Below, one piece after another: positions 1 through 9,348 of a stretch of DNA of 64,000 nucleotides. The position numbers were made by a program, and so were the translations under genes. Every line of letters starts with the position of its first letter. Within the stretch, counting starts at the first letter, position 1. The notes under the pieces are model-generated. The model had not been told where the DNA came from. It worked only from the letters and a program-made list of their open reading frames with translations, and ran no database searches. The DNA is from Psychromonas ingrahamii 37 (GTDB lineage Bacteria; Pseudomonadota; Gammaproteobacteria; Enterobacterales; Psychromonadaceae), in NCBI RefSeq assembly GCF_000015285.1, contig NC_008709.1, positions 2,480,001 through 2,544,000 of the forward strand. Direction: 5' to 3'.

Positions 1-552
1 TCCCACGCTCGTATTTGCCAAGGTGCCAAATAAAATAAGCGCGATACTCGGTGGAATTAAATAAGCGATATCACTCGCGTTAATAATTAAGGACATAACA
101 AAACTGTCTTTATAACCCACTTTAAGGAGCTTTGGCCTCATTATCTGACCAACTGCGACAACGGTTGCTTGCGTAGAACCTGAGACAGACCCAAATAAAG
201 TACAACTTAAACAGGCTGTGATCGGTAAACCACCACGTTTATGTCCAACAAATGCCTCGATAAGTTCAAGTAAATAGTTTGCTGTTTTGCCTCGCGTCAT
301 AATATCAGCAGCTAAAATAAACATAGGGACAGAAATCAATGCAGTAGGCGAAATGCCGGTCACCATTTGTTGAATAATAACTTGTGGATCAACATCTGAA
401 AAATGCAGTAAACCAATCAAACAAGCAACAGCGAGCGGCACAATCATCGGAAAGCTCATAAAAAGCAATACAACCATAGTAATAACGAGTGCAAAAGTAA
501 TCACATAGGGATCAAGTTCTGCAGAAAAAATATCACCGATAAAGTCAATCAT
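1..552 (-). CDS. dctM: TRAP transporter large permease, DctM type (partial, runs off the window start)
   Basis: The large membrane subunit of a tripartite ATP-independent periplasmic transporter, which uses the ion gradient to import an organic acid delivered by the binding protein. About 184 N-terminal residues are visible, strongly hydrophobic, with family-typical stretches such as SFPMIVPLAVA, SVPMFILAADIMTRG, LFGSVSGSTQATVVAVG and YLIPPSIALILFG. The ATG overlaps the stop of the small permease gene by 4 bases (ATGA), so the two are translationally coupled. The C-terminal part lies outside the window. The substrate cannot be read from the sequence. Confidence 0.93.
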   Translation of the reverse strand, partial: MIDFIGDIFSAELDPYVITFALVITMVVLLFMSFPMIVPLAVACLIGLLHFSDVDPQVIIQQMVTGISPTALISVPMFILAADIMTRGKTANYLLELIEAFVGHKRGGLPITACLSCTLFGSVSGSTQATVVAVGQIMRPKLLKVGYKDSFVMSLIINASDIAYLIPPSIALILFGTLANTSVG

Positions 553-1088
553 AATTGCATATCCTGGTTATCTTTCGTTTCAATAACACTAAAAGATAAA
601 TATATTTCTGGGTGTAACAGATTCATAATAAAACTACTTGCATACTGTAATCCCGCGATAAAAAAACCAAAAGGAATGATCGAATAAATAAGATAAACAG
701 GTATTTGCAATGCGGAACTGAGGCGATTGATATCACGGATATCTAAGACATATAAATAAGCTTCATAGCTTAGATAAAACATTAATGTGGCGGTAGAAAA
801 AGCAATAAAGGTGGTCAATATTTTTTGTTTTTTAAAGGATAACATATCGTAAACTGCCGTCATTCGAATATTACGTCCCATTCGAACAGCATATGCAAAA
901 CCAACAAAAGTAACGATAACAATTAAAAATTGATTTAATTCTTCAGAAAAATAAAGGCTGTAATTAAAAAGATAACGCCCCATTGCGTTAATCACAGAGT
1001 TTAGCATCATCAAAATGATACCCGCACCTATAATAAAGGCTTCTAATTTTTCAGTAACGCGATTTATAATAAACAGAGGGTTTTTCAT
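549..1088 (-). CDS. dctQ: TRAP transporter small permease, DctQ type
   Basis: A 179-residue membrane protein with four hydrophobic segments (about residues 17-38, 50-70, 90-112 and 130-155), the usual size and topology of the DctQ small subunit that pairs with DctM. The segment NQFLIVIVTFVGFAYAVR followed by RNIRM is typical of the family. It lies between dctP (about 70 bases upstream) and dctM (4-base overlap), so the gene order is dctP-dctQ-dctM in one operon. Confidence 0.92.
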   Translation of the reverse strand: MKNPLFIINRVTEKLEAFIIGAGIILMMLNSVINAMGRYLFNYSLYFSEELNQFLIVIVTFVGFAYAVRMGRNIRMTAVYDMLSFKKQKILTTFIAFSTATLMFYLSYEAYLYVLDIRDINRLSSALQIPVYLIYSIIPFGFFIAGLQYASSFIMNLLHPEIYLSFSVIETKDNQDMQL

Positions 1089-1158
1089 AATACAGCCTTG
1101 TTAAAATGCAAGTAAAAATAGCCCGGTGATTGGGCTATAGTTTGGCAACAATAATAAT

Positions 1159-2208
1159 TTACTCGAGGTTTTTAGCTGCTGCTTTTATTTCTCTTCCTAA
1201 GTTATTAACAATATCTTGTGCATTTTGACGTGCTGCGGTTTGTTCACTTTCAGGATAGGTATTGGCAACAAGATCAAAATAAGTATCATGAAGTGATTTA
1301 CTCAATTCAATAAACTCTCCTCGCTCTTCTTCATTAAGCACAATTACTTTTAAGTCTGGACTTTCTTCGCGAATTTTAACCATGTTTTCACTGTTAATAC
1401 GCACTTGATAGTCAAACGCAGCTTTATCCGCAGCGGTGATCGCCTTGTTTACCATGGTTTGTTTCTCAGAACTTAAATTATTAAACCACTTGCTGCTTGC
1501 AGAAACGGTACTGATGTAAGGCTGCTGGCCCGGGAAAATCAGGTAGTCCTGAACTTCGTGCCACTTAGCATTATAGATAAAGTAGATAGGGTTAACCATG
1601 CCATCAACGGTTCCAAGCTGTAGTGCACCATATACTTCACCCCATGATAAAGGAGTCGGTGTTGCACCAAAAACTTTATATGTTTCCGTTGGAATAGCGG
1701 ATGTAAAGGTTCTAATTTTAACATTCTCAAAATCAGCAGGAGTATGAATAGGTTTATTTGCTCCCCACACCATATCGCCTTCAGACATCATAGAGAGTAG
1801 CTTGAGATTGACCGCTTCAAACTTAGGTGATAAACCATTGTAAATTGACTTGCTGTTTGTTAATACTTCATGTACCGCTTCTTCATCAGCGTTTAAGAGA
1901 TAAGGCAAGCTCAGCGCTTGTATTTCTGGTATATAAGAGCCTATGTGACCTGCTCCAACCGAAACAAATTGAATCGTTCCGTTAGATGCTAATTCAACTA
2001 TATCGTTTTCAGTTCCAAGTTGACCATAATAATAAATACGAACCTTAATATCTCCCTCAGATTCTTTTTTGATCACTTCAGCAAATTTTTGTGCATATAT
2101 ATCTTGCACATCATTTTTTGCTTCTTCAGATGCAAACTTCCATGTTTCAGCATAAGCTGCTGATGATAATGTAAGTCCTAATATTAATGAAACAAGTGTT
2201 TTTTTCAT
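1159..2208 (-). CDS. dctP: TRAP transporter substrate-binding protein, DctP type
   Basis: A periplasmic solute receptor of 349 residues. I start it at the ATG at 2208 because it begins a clean signal peptide (MKKTLVSLILGLTLSSAAYA, cut before ETWKF) and an AGGAAT ribosome site sits just upstream; the frame stays open 13 codons further but that extension is not signal-like. The conserved ligand region is visible: VKIRTFTSAIPTETYK, whose arginine normally binds the substrate carboxylate, then PTPLSWGEVYGALQLGTVDG. First gene of the dctPQM operon. The ligand is probably an organic acid by family; its identity is not determinable here. Confidence 0.93.
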   Translation of the reverse strand: MKKTLVSLILGLTLSSAAYAETWKFASEEAKNDVQDIYAQKFAEVIKKESEGDIKVRIYYYGQLGTENDIVELASNGTIQFVSVGAGHIGSYIPEIQALSLPYLLNADEEAVHEVLTNSKSIYNGLSPKFEAVNLKLLSMMSEGDMVWGANKPIHTPADFENVKIRTFTSAIPTETYKVFGATPTPLSWGEVYGALQLGTVDGMVNPIYFIYNAKWHEVQDYLIFPGQQPYISTVSASSKWFNNLSSEKQTMVNKAITAADKAAFDYQVRINSENMVKIREESPDLKVIVLNEEERGEFIELSKSLHDTYFDLVANTYPESEQTAARQNAQDIVNNLGREIKAAAKNLE

Positions 2209-2288
2209 GTTAATTCCTATGTATGAAGATAAAAGATGACTTGCCATGTATGGATATAAAAGATACTTAGCTAGTTACGGCACCTAAA

Positions 2289-2303
2289 GTCAATAATATT
2301 GAC
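2289..2303. promoter_or_regulatory. Palindromic operator candidate 1 upstream of dctP
   Basis: GTCAATAATATTGAC is a perfect 7-1-7 inverted repeat. It lies about 80 bases upstream of the dctP start, within a longer unit (about 2286-2339) that is repeated 73 bases further upstream. It is likely a binding site for a transcription factor controlling the TRAP operon; the regulator is not in the window. Confidence 0.45.
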
Positions 2304-2361
2304 CCAAAACGGCAATTTGTTAATCAATAGTTAATAAAATATCACAGAAAAGCTGACTTAA

Positions 2362-2376
2362 GTCAACAATACTGAC
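2362..2376. promoter_or_regulatory. Palindromic operator candidate 2 upstream of dctP
   Basis: GTCAACAATACTGAC is a degenerate copy of the palindrome at 2289-2303, followed by the same context (ACCAAAAATGGCAATT here, ACCCAAAACGGCAATT there). The two copies are 73 bases apart, about seven helical turns, which fits cooperative binding and looping. Confidence 0.4.
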
Positions 2377-2477
2377 CAAAAATGGCAATTATCTTATAAA
2401 TAGTTAACAAAACGTTACCAGACCGTAAATCAAAAATTAGCCTCTGACAAGCATCAAAAAAGGAAATAAGAGAGATA

Positions 2478-2493
2478 AGTGAACTTGATCACA
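2478..2493. promoter_or_regulatory. CRP-like site upstream of dctP
   Basis: AGTGA-ACTTGA-TCACA closely matches the CRP consensus TGTGA-N6-TCACA. It lies about 280 bases upstream of dctP and its palindromic sites. CRP control of a carbon-source transporter is plausible, but the distance makes this tentative. Confidence 0.35.
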
Positions 2494-2574
2494 AAAATTT
2501 CATTATAAATAGAACTTTTTTCTAAGTAGCGAACAGATTACCGGATACTAAAAGTCAGGTAATTAGAGGGCTTA

Positions 2575-2940
2575 ATGAGCACAACTTTTTTGAAACACTT
2601 CGATTCCATCGTAGACCATAGTGTTGAACGATGGAAAAACATAAATTTACTCGATATTATTTTATTAACTAATTGGTGCAGTTATGTCTGGCAGGGAAGA
2701 GATAGAAGATTTTGGTAATGATAAATTAGATTGGTTCAGACAGTATTTACCATTCGAAGTGGGTATTCAATCTGCTCAGCGTTTTTCAAATATTTGAGCC
2801 TAAAGAGTTTCCGAAAAGCTTTGCCAAATGGATGAAAAATGAATGAAAAGTTGTTGCGAAATGACCCATGGTGACATAATTGTAATTGACGGGAAAAAGC
2901 AACAGTTTCATTTAAGAAACAATACAGATTCGATAGTATG
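2575..2940 (+). pseudogene. ISAs1-family transposase remnant (5' part), interrupted by the MITE
   Basis: Translating from the ATG at 2575 gives FLKHFDSIVDHSVERW, then (after frame changes) EEIEDFGNDKLDW, QYLPF, KSCCEMTHGDIIVIDGK. These match in order the N-terminal half of the two ISAs1 transposases at 3203-4313 and 8481-9173, but several indels and stops destroy the frame. The remnant is on the opposite strand to those copies. At 2940 it is cut by the MITE, and it resumes at 9488 beyond the nested insertions with MVSAFASANTA. It is a distinct, older element. Confidence 0.75.
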
Positions 2941-3137
2941 TATACCCATGTTACTTCCAGATGCTTTGTCAGGCGCAAGCTCTTCGATCAGAGCAAGACG
3001 CAACACGACCTTTCCAGCGATTAACTGCGTTAATCCTCTAGCGGTAGATGCAAATGCAAGCATTTACATCTTAAATAGTTATTCCCTTTTCGATTGCTGC
3101 AACGCAGCGCTGGTTTTCGAGCTTGCGCCCCGTAGGG
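2941..3137 (+). mobile_element. MITE copy A, left part
   Basis: Begins with the terminal sequence TATACCCATGTTACTTC and matches the reverse complement of the intact 319-bp copy at 43683-44001 almost base for base. It stops at CCCCGTAGGG (3128-3137), exactly where the ISAs1 element starts. The missing right part is found at 9349-9486, so one MITE was split by the composite insertion. It has no coding capacity; open frames across it are accidental. Confidence 0.8.
3128..3137. repeat. Target-site duplication, left copy (CCCCGTAGGG)
   Basis: CCCCGTAGGG immediately precedes the left IS terminus here and immediately follows the right IS terminus at 9349-9358. In the uninterrupted MITE at 43.8 kb the same 10-mer occurs once. 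Ten bases is within the range known for ISAs1-family insertions. Confidence 0.8.
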
Positions 3138-4488
3138 CAGGGTGAAATTACGAACGACTTAGTTCACATAATCAATCTAAATAGATTGAAATTACCCTTC
3201 ATTTATAACAACGAAAGTCCTGAAACAACTCGTTCTCGGTAACTATCACTACGATTTGCTTGTTTATGCTTTCTCTTGATACCACCATCGAAAGACTTTT
3301 CATTCTTTAATAAGTTCAAGCTTGTATGTCGCACAGTTGCTAGATTTTCTGTTGAATTCTGCTGGCGAATACGACATGAGTCTTCATTCATAGAAATATC
3401 AAGTTGCCAATGCAAGTTATTTTCCACAGTCCAATGGGCTCTTGATGCCTCTAATAGGGACTTCGCATCTAGTTTTGCTGAACTGATATAAAACTTAACG
3501 GCTACAGTTGTTTGCATATCTTTCTCAGTTCTAAACGAGACAACATATCCAAGCGTTTTTAAGCCTGGCCATTCAAAAACTAAGTCACCAATTTCGTTAG
3601 CATCTGCAACCATACACATCCTGCTATCTTCTCGACCATGGCCTTTTTCTTTAGTCGTATAGACTTCTGTTTCTGGTAACTCTAATCGGCCAATTGAAAA
3701 TATACCGTCTAATGCTGTTTGTAATCGTTCTTGGTTACCTTTAACAGGCAAAAGATAATCACCACCTTTATCTACGATTTTTTTAGCTATTTTAGTTTGG
3801 CATCCCATTGCATCAATAGTTACGAGGCATCCACGTACATCCAATAAATCTAATAACTTGGGAATCGCTGTAATTTCATTAGACTTAGCATTTGTCTTAA
3901 CTTGCCCTAACACAACCGAATTAGCGGCTGCAAAAGCGCTAACCATATGAATAGTATCTGATTTATCTTTCTTTTAATCTTTTTCCATCAATAGCAATGA
4001 CATCTCCATGACTCATTTCACAGCAACTTTTCATCCAAGTAGCAAAGCACTTTTGAAATTCTTTTGGGTCAATCAACTGAAAAACACGAGAAATTGTGTC
4101 GTCCGTAGGTATTCCGCCTGAAAATGGTAAATACTTTCTCAGCCAATCTAACTTATCGTTGCCGAAATCTTGTATTTCTTCCCAACCCTCACAGCCCGAT
4201 ATGACGGCTGTAATTGCCAAAAATAAAACATCAACTAAATTGTGATGCACTTTCCTCGGTTGTCGGGTATCACGGATGATTGAGAGCTGGTTTATCAAGG
4301 TTATTTGGGACATATCTGGTTTCTATTTAAGATAAAAAGAAGTATATGATCACAACCAAAACTGATCTACAACGTGATCCTTTTGTAAATTCAGATATAT
4401 AGATACAGCTAACATTAAAAAAATAAAAGGTAAAAATAAAGAGCAATTAATAGTCAAAATAAAAGTCTACATTCGTAATCTTGCCCTG
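3138..4488 (-). mobile_element. ISAs1-family insertion sequence, left copy
   Basis: About 1.35 kb. The ends form imperfect inverted repeats: CAGGGTGAAATTACGAA at 3138 and, reading inward from 4488, CAGGGCAAGATTACGAA. It contains one transposase gene with a frameshift. The outer end abuts MITE sequence; the inner end cuts an IS200-type transposase fragment at 4489. Confidence 0.8.
3203..4313 (-). pseudogene. ISAs1-family DDE transposase, frameshifted
   Basis: The N-terminal part (4313-3963) has the family start SQITLINQLSIIRDTRQPR and the region holding the first catalytic Asp (GDVIAIDGK). The C-terminal part (3946-3203) has VTIDAMGCQTKIAKKI with the second Asp and W-VENNLHWQLDISMNED with the catalytic Glu. 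Compared with the right-hand copy (8820-8850), a 14-bp deletion at about 3970-3985 breaks the frame between GK and the D-S-D-T-I-H-M region. So this copy should not make a full transposase. Confidence 0.85.
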
Positions 4489-4800
4489 TCCCCAGGTGTG
4501 ACACAAAAATATCTTCTAGACCAAAAATGACGCCCCCAGTATCGCTTTTTTAAGTCGGGGAAACATTCAAATAGTTTACATGAGGCTCTCCACTTCACCC
4601 TTCTCATTATTTCACTTGTTGCCATATTAGGGGGAGCTGAAACTAAAAGATGAACGTGATCTTTGCTAACAACTCCTTTTAAAATCTCAATTTCAAAAGA
4701 ATTACATGTTTGCCTGATCAATTCTCTGACCTTCAACCCAACATCACTTTTTAAAACTTGATACCTATATTTAGTAACAAAAAAAAATGATACTGAATCT
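4489..4800 (-). pseudogene. tnpA: IS200/IS605-type Y1 transposase (TnpA) fragment
   Basis: The reading frame gives GSHTVFKIQYHF, VTKYRYQVLKSDVG, LKGVVSKDHVHLLVSAPP and WGRHFWSRRYFCVT, the standard order of an IS200/IS605 single-strand transposase, including the HxH-type motif (HVHL) and the YFCVT segment just before the nucleophile tyrosine region. The end carrying the catalytic tyrosine helix is missing: the gene is cut at 4489 by the ISAs1 terminus. No in-frame ATG is found, because a TGA lies just upstream of YGSHTV. Confidence 0.75.
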
Positions 4801-5065
4801 TAAAAACCGTATGGCTACCATATCAATAATTTATTCCCATCTCCTAACCAAATACCTATTAAGATATTATAGCTAAAGCCGATGGTTTTAACCTTTTCAG
4901 GAGACTAATAAACTGTTCATTGTATAGGCGTTACGTGATTTAGCCATGGTACTTTCCCTAGTTGGTAAAAATCATAAATTACATATAACTGGGTTATTAA
5001 ACTTACATTGATAATAAGACTTCATTTTAGTCTCTTCATTATTTATCCCTAGCCTACAACATGTC

Positions 5066-6036
5066 CTAAATTCTATTAACGAATAATTGTACTTGTTTTT
5101 GAAAGTTATCTTTTTCCTGTAAAATTTGTCTTCTATAACTTTCAAAGTTCAAGTTATGCTTATCAAAATCGCCTAGGATAGAATTGATCAAAACGCCTGT
5201 TTTATTAACACTTTGAGCATTATTTTCATCTACTTTATAGGTTTCATCAATGACAACATCGTGATTATTATTGGCGCTCCCTTTTTTTCCTGTAATTAAT
5301 ACACATTTAGCCATTGCTGCTTCTCTAGGGATCCTATCCTTGCCTGGATGATTACCAAAATCAATATATATCTTACTGATTTGCAGTAACTCAGAGACCT
5401 GCAGAGAAGTCATATTTTCAATTGCTACAAACTTTATATCTTTAAAAGATGCAATTAATTTCACAGTAAACTCAAAGCCTTTTTTAGGATTATAAGCTAC
5501 TATATTTTCTTTTTTCGAGGTATCTACAATCTGGCTTAAGTGTTCATCACTCAGGTAATCAGTAAGTAAATACGAAGTGATTTCATATTTGAGTAGAAAA
5601 TCCATTGCATAAAAACTTTGCACCAAGTGATTATATTTGCTCAGTTTTTCTACTGGTTGCACAGTAACTGTCCGGCCTATAATTTTTTTGATTATTTTTT
5701 TTAGTTTACCAACATTTCCTGTTGGATTTGCGGGAAAATAATTATCGACAGACAACCACCATATATGAACATTAGCTTTCGGAAATAATTTTATTTTTTC
5801 CGTTGCAACTTCAGGAAAAACAACATGCGCATCTAAAGTTTGAGCATCTTCGATTCTTGCAATATTTACATTATAAATTTCATATGGTTTTGGTGTGCTA
5901 ATTTTTTTTTAAATGGATAATATATTATTTTTGCATCAGCACCTGAAACATTTAATGCTTGAACAAATTGATGTAATAACTCAGGCCCACCAGTCACAAT
6001 ATTGCCAGGGCATATTACAAATACTTTTTTTTTCAT
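5066..6036 (-). pseudogene. Glycosyltransferase (probable), one frameshift in a poly-A tract
   Basis: Starting at the ATG at 6036 (one base after the glf stop) the protein begins MKKKVFVICPGNIVTGGPELLHQ, a glycine-rich N-terminus like GT-B glycosyltransferases. The frame is lost at a run of nine A (5902-5910, coding strand). With one extra A it continues through KPYEIYNVNIARIEDAQ, HVVFPEVATEKI, NVHIWWLSVDNYFPANPTG to PREAAMAKCVLITG and the stop at 5066. The whole product would be about 323 residues. It is the last gene of the wzx-glf-GT set. A slippage-based on/off switch is possible. Acceptor and donor sugars are unknown; galactofuranose is a guess from glf. Confidence 0.7.
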
Positions 6037-6037
6037 C

Positions 6038-7138
6038 TCAATTTTCCTTAATTTTATTAACAAGATTAAGAGCCGACTTTATAACTTGATGCATATCATA
6101 ATATTTATACTCCGCTAAGCGCCCACCAAATATAATATTTTCAGCCTTACACAACTCTCTATATTTTTTAAACAGTGCCATGTTTCTTTCATCATTTATA
6201 GGGTAATAAGGTTCATCACCTTCTTTCCACTCACAAGGATATTCTTCAGTTACTACTGTATGTTTGGTATCAACTGGATCAAAATGTTTATGTTCTATAA
6301 TACGTGTGAAAGGAATGTCACGCTCGGTATAATTTATAACAGCATTGCCTTGGAAATTGTCTTGTTGTAATGTTTTAGTTTTAAACTTTAAAGACCGATA
6401 CTCCAATTTCCCTAACTTGTTTGCGAAATACTCATCAATTGGGCCCGTATAAATTATATTATCAGCTAAAGCTTGATAACATTCTTTATCTTTAAGGAAA
6501 TCGACATTTAAACGAACCTCGACTTCTTCAAGCATTTTTTCAATTAACTTCGTATAACCACCTACTGGTACACCTTGATAATTATCAGAGAAATAATTAT
6601 TGTCATAGGTAAAACGGACAGGCAATCGTCGAATAATGAAAGCAGGCAAGTCTTTGCAATCTCTACCCCATTGCTTTTCTGTATAACCTTTTATCAGTTT
6701 TTCGTAAATATCCCTACCAACTAGAGAGATGGCTTGTTCTTCTAAATTAGATGGTTCTTTACCATCCATTTCTTTACGTTGTTCGGATATTTTAGCTTTT
6801 GCTTCTTCGGGAGTTTTTGTTCCCCATAGTTGATAAAACGTATTCATATTAAAAGGTAGATTAAATAAATCACCTTTATAGTTTGCCAATGGGGAGTTTG
6901 TAAAGCGATTAAATTCAACAAAACTATTTACGTAATCCCAAATTTCTTTATCGTTTGTATGAAATATGTGCGCACCATACTTATGAACTTGGATGCCATC
7001 ATTGTTTTCAGTATAAATATTACCACCGATATGATTTCGCTTTTCTAAAACGAGTACTTTTTTACCCCGCTTTGTTAATTCATGTGCACACACAGAACCA
7101 AAAAGGCCTGAGCCTACAATTAAAAAATCGTATTTCAT
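6038..7138 (-). CDS. glf: UDP-galactopyranose mutase
   Basis: Flavoenzyme that interconverts UDP-galactopyranose and UDP-galactofuranose, supplying galactofuranose for O-antigen or capsule. 366 residues, normal for the family. The N-terminal FAD-binding motif reads FLIVGSGLFGSVCAHEL, followed by LEKRNHIGGNIYTE and the conserved VHKYGAHIFHTND. Further hallmarks are GYTEKQWG and the C-terminal GGRLAEYKYYDMHQVI with the flavin/substrate residues. It is intact and lies between wzx (18 bases upstream) and the glycosyltransferase (1-base spacing). Confidence 0.96.
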   Translation of the reverse strand: MKYDFLIVGSGLFGSVCAHELTKRGKKVLVLEKRNHIGGNIYTENNDGIQVHKYGAHIFHTNDKEIWDYVNSFVEFNRFTNSPLANYKGDLFNLPFNMNTFYQLWGTKTPEEAKAKISEQRKEMDGKEPSNLEEQAISLVGRDIYEKLIKGYTEKQWGRDCKDLPAFIIRRLPVRFTYDNNYFSDNYQGVPVGGYTKLIEKMLEEVEVRLNVDFLKDKECYQALADNIIYTGPIDEYFANKLGKLEYRSLKFKTKTLQQDNFQGNAVINYTERDIPFTRIIEHKHFDPVDTKHTVVTEEYPCEWKEGDEPYYPINDERNMALFKKYRELCKAENIIFGGRLAEYKYYDMHQVIKSALNLVNKIKEN

Positions 7139-7156
7139 TTATCAAAACATTCTAAA

Positions 7157-8404
7157 TTAAGGTTTAAAGAGGGGGATTTCTTTTTTATTTATAGTGCGTA
7201 ACATCAATAACATGACTATTGATTCAGTGATGATAACAGATATTGCAGCCCCCTCTGAATCCAATAAATAACATAAAGGTACCAATGTAACCAAACTAAA
7301 AAAACCGGAAGAGATTAATATTTTTGAGAATTCTTTTTTATACCCATGCGTTAGAAGAACTTGAATACCAAAAATATTACTAAGACCTATTATAATAGGT
7401 AACACACTCATAATTCTTAGTACTACAGCACTTCTTTCGAATTCCTGACCAAATAACAATTCGACGACTAAAGGAGCAAAAAAAAATAAGCTAACACTAA
7501 TGCAGCAAGTTAATATGATTTGGATTTTCATTAAGTATCTTATCATAGCTAACGCTTCATCTTTACTTTTACTAATTAAACTATTAATTCGAGGATAGAA
7601 AGACACAGATATTGGTGAATATATGCCCTGTGCTGCCTGTAGCAATTTATTTGCAGAAACATAAACTGCTACACTTATAGGCCCTGCAATAATGCCTAAA
7701 ATTACTGTTGTGCTCGTTGTATAGAGACTCATCGCTGCCGTAGACAAAAACAAATGCCAACCATCTGCCAACTCTCCTCTAATGCGATTAATTGAAGGCG
7801 TTTGCCAAACAATCCATTTTCTTTTGAAAATCAAATATGAAGAAAAAACTACGATAATTAACGATGGAACTGAGCTGATTAATGCAGCAACCCAAATATC
7901 ATCTGTTTGCTTTACAAAGATAAATAAAAATGGAACACTTATTACTTGGAGTACAATCCTGATTATTGAAATAGTACCTAACTGTTCTTTTCCTTGAAAC
8001 AACCACTGTGGAAATAAAGCAGCCCCAAACACAGACAAATACGCACACAACAGTATAGGTAATATTATCTCTATACTAGTAGCGATATTTGAAAGTATAA
8101 ATAGTATAAATAAACCTGTAACTGACATAAGAAATCTTGCTGCTATAACATTCCAAAAAATGGTGCTTATTTTAAATTTATTATCTGGACTTTGTGCTAT
8201 TTTTTGTGTCGCTGACAAGTCAAATCCAAAGTTAACTGCAATAACAAAATACTGAATAATCGCTAAACTAAAGCCTAGTGTCCCATATCCTATTGGCTCT
8301 AGTACTCGAACTAGATAAGGTAGCGTGATTAATGGGACAATATACGCCGCAACACGGATACTAAAAAGGGAAGAAATATTTTTAATGATTGTTCTATCTA
8401 ACAT
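7157..8404 (-). CDS. wzx: Polysaccharide flippase, Wzx/RfbX family
   Basis: 415 residues with about 12 hydrophobic segments and the Wzx-type start (ISSLFSIRVAAYIVPLITLPYLVRVLEP-like; the element LPYLVRVLEPIGYG is diagnostic). Wzx proteins flip undecaprenyl-linked oligosaccharide units across the inner membrane. First gene of the cargo operon in the composite element, followed by glf and a glycosyltransferase. No wzy or other sugar genes accompany it, so the cassette is a fragment of a larger O-antigen or exopolysaccharide cluster. Confidence 0.9.
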   Translation of the reverse strand: MLDRTIIKNISSLFSIRVAAYIVPLITLPYLVRVLEPIGYGTLGFSLAIIQYFVIAVNFGFDLSATQKIAQSPDNKFKISTIFWNVIAARFLMSVTGLFILFILSNIATSIEIILPILLCAYLSVFGAALFPQWLFQGKEQLGTISIIRIVLQVISVPFLFIFVKQTDDIWVAALISSVPSLIIVVFSSYLIFKRKWIVWQTPSINRIRGELADGWHLFLSTAAMSLYTTSTTVILGIIAGPISVAVYVSANKLLQAAQGIYSPISVSFYPRINSLISKSKDEALAMIRYLMKIQIILTCCISVSLFFFAPLVVELLFGQEFERSAVVLRIMSVLPIIIGLSNIFGIQVLLTHGYKKEFSKILISSGFFSLVTLVPLCYLLDSEGAAISVIITESIVMLLMLRTINKKEIPLFKP

Positions 8405-8458
8405 CTAATTTTACAACTTTTGAATGAAATGAGAGCAGCTTGTAGCAGTGGGAAGGGC

Positions 8459-9348
8459 CAGGGCGAAATCATGAAGCACCTTACCCTGCCTTTTTTTTAG
8501 TCGTATAGACTTCTGTTTCTGGTAACTCTAATCGGCCAATTGAAAATATACCGTCTAATGCTGTTTGTAATCGTTCTTGGTTACCTTTAACAGGAAAAAG
8601 ATAATCACCACCTTTATCTACGATTTTTTTAGCTATTTTAGTTTGGCATCCCATTGCATCAATAGTTACGAGGCATCCACGTACATCCAATAAATCTAAT
8701 AACTTAGGAATCGCTGTAATTTCATTAGACTTAGCATTTGTCTTAACTTGCCCTAACACAACCGAATTAGCGGCTGCAAAAGCACTAACCATATGAATAG
8801 TATCTGATTTATCTTTCTTATTAAATGAACCTCTTAATGTTTTTCCATCAATAACAATGACATCTCCATGACTCATTTCACAGCAACTTTTCATCCAAGT
8901 AGCAAAGCACTTTTGAAATTCTTTTGGGTCAATCAACTGAAAAATACGAGAAATTGTGTCGTCCGTAGGTATTCCGCCTGAAAATGGTAAATACTTTCTC
9001 AGCCAATCTAACTTATCGTTGCCGAAATCTTGTATTTCTTCCCAACCCTCACAGCCCGATATGACGGCTGTAATTGCCAAAAATAAAACATCAACTAAAT
9101 TGTGATGCACTTTCCTCGGTTGTCGGGTATCACGGATGATTGAGAGCTGGTTTATCAAGGTTATTTGGGACATATCTAGTTTCTATTTAAGATAAAAAGA
9201 AGTATATGATCATAACCAAAACTGATCTACAACGTGATCCTTTTGTAAATTCAGATATATAGATACAGCTAACATTAAAAAAATAAAAGGTAAAAATAAA
9301 GAGCAATTAATAATCAAAATAAAAGTTTACATTCGTAATCTTGCCCTG
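8459..9348 (-). mobile_element. ISAs1-family insertion sequence, right copy (inner end deleted)
   Basis: Nearly identical to 3650-4488 of the left copy, including the right terminus at 9348. The inner end is damaged: only CAGGGCGAAATCATGAAGCA at 8459, which resembles the left terminus, is followed within about 35 bases by the middle of the transposase. About 500 bases, coding the transposase C-terminus, are missing. The outer end carries the right copy of the 10-bp target duplication. Confidence 0.75.
8481..9173 (-). pseudogene. ISAs1-family transposase, C-terminally truncated
   Basis: 230 residues, with the normal N-terminus and the intact IDGKTLRGSFNKKDKSD segment that is deleted in the left copy. 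It includes GDVIVIDGK and VTIDAMGCQTKIAKKI, but ends after VYTTKKKAG and so lacks the block with the catalytic glutamate (WTVENNLHWQLD in the left copy). Therefore neither IS copy in this region encodes a complete enzyme, and mobility would depend on a copy elsewhere. Confidence 0.85.

Larger units (their letters stand above)
3138..9348. mobile_element. Composite-transposon-like block carrying polysaccharide genes
   Basis: Two directly oriented ISAs1-family copies (3138-4488 and about 8459-9348) enclose an IS200-type fragment, a glycosyltransferase pseudogene, glf and wzx. The outer ends of the pair, not the ends of either single copy, carry the matching 10-bp duplication CCCCGTAGGG inside a MITE. 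This is the expected scar of one transposition event by a composite element. An alternative is insertion of one IS followed by recombination with another copy that brought in the middle segment. Confidence 0.65.

Noticed and set aside
2736..3145. Small ORFs at 2736-2978 (minus) and 2843-3145 (plus)
   Set aside because: They run across the ISAs1 relic and the MITE; their reading frames are by-products of those elements.
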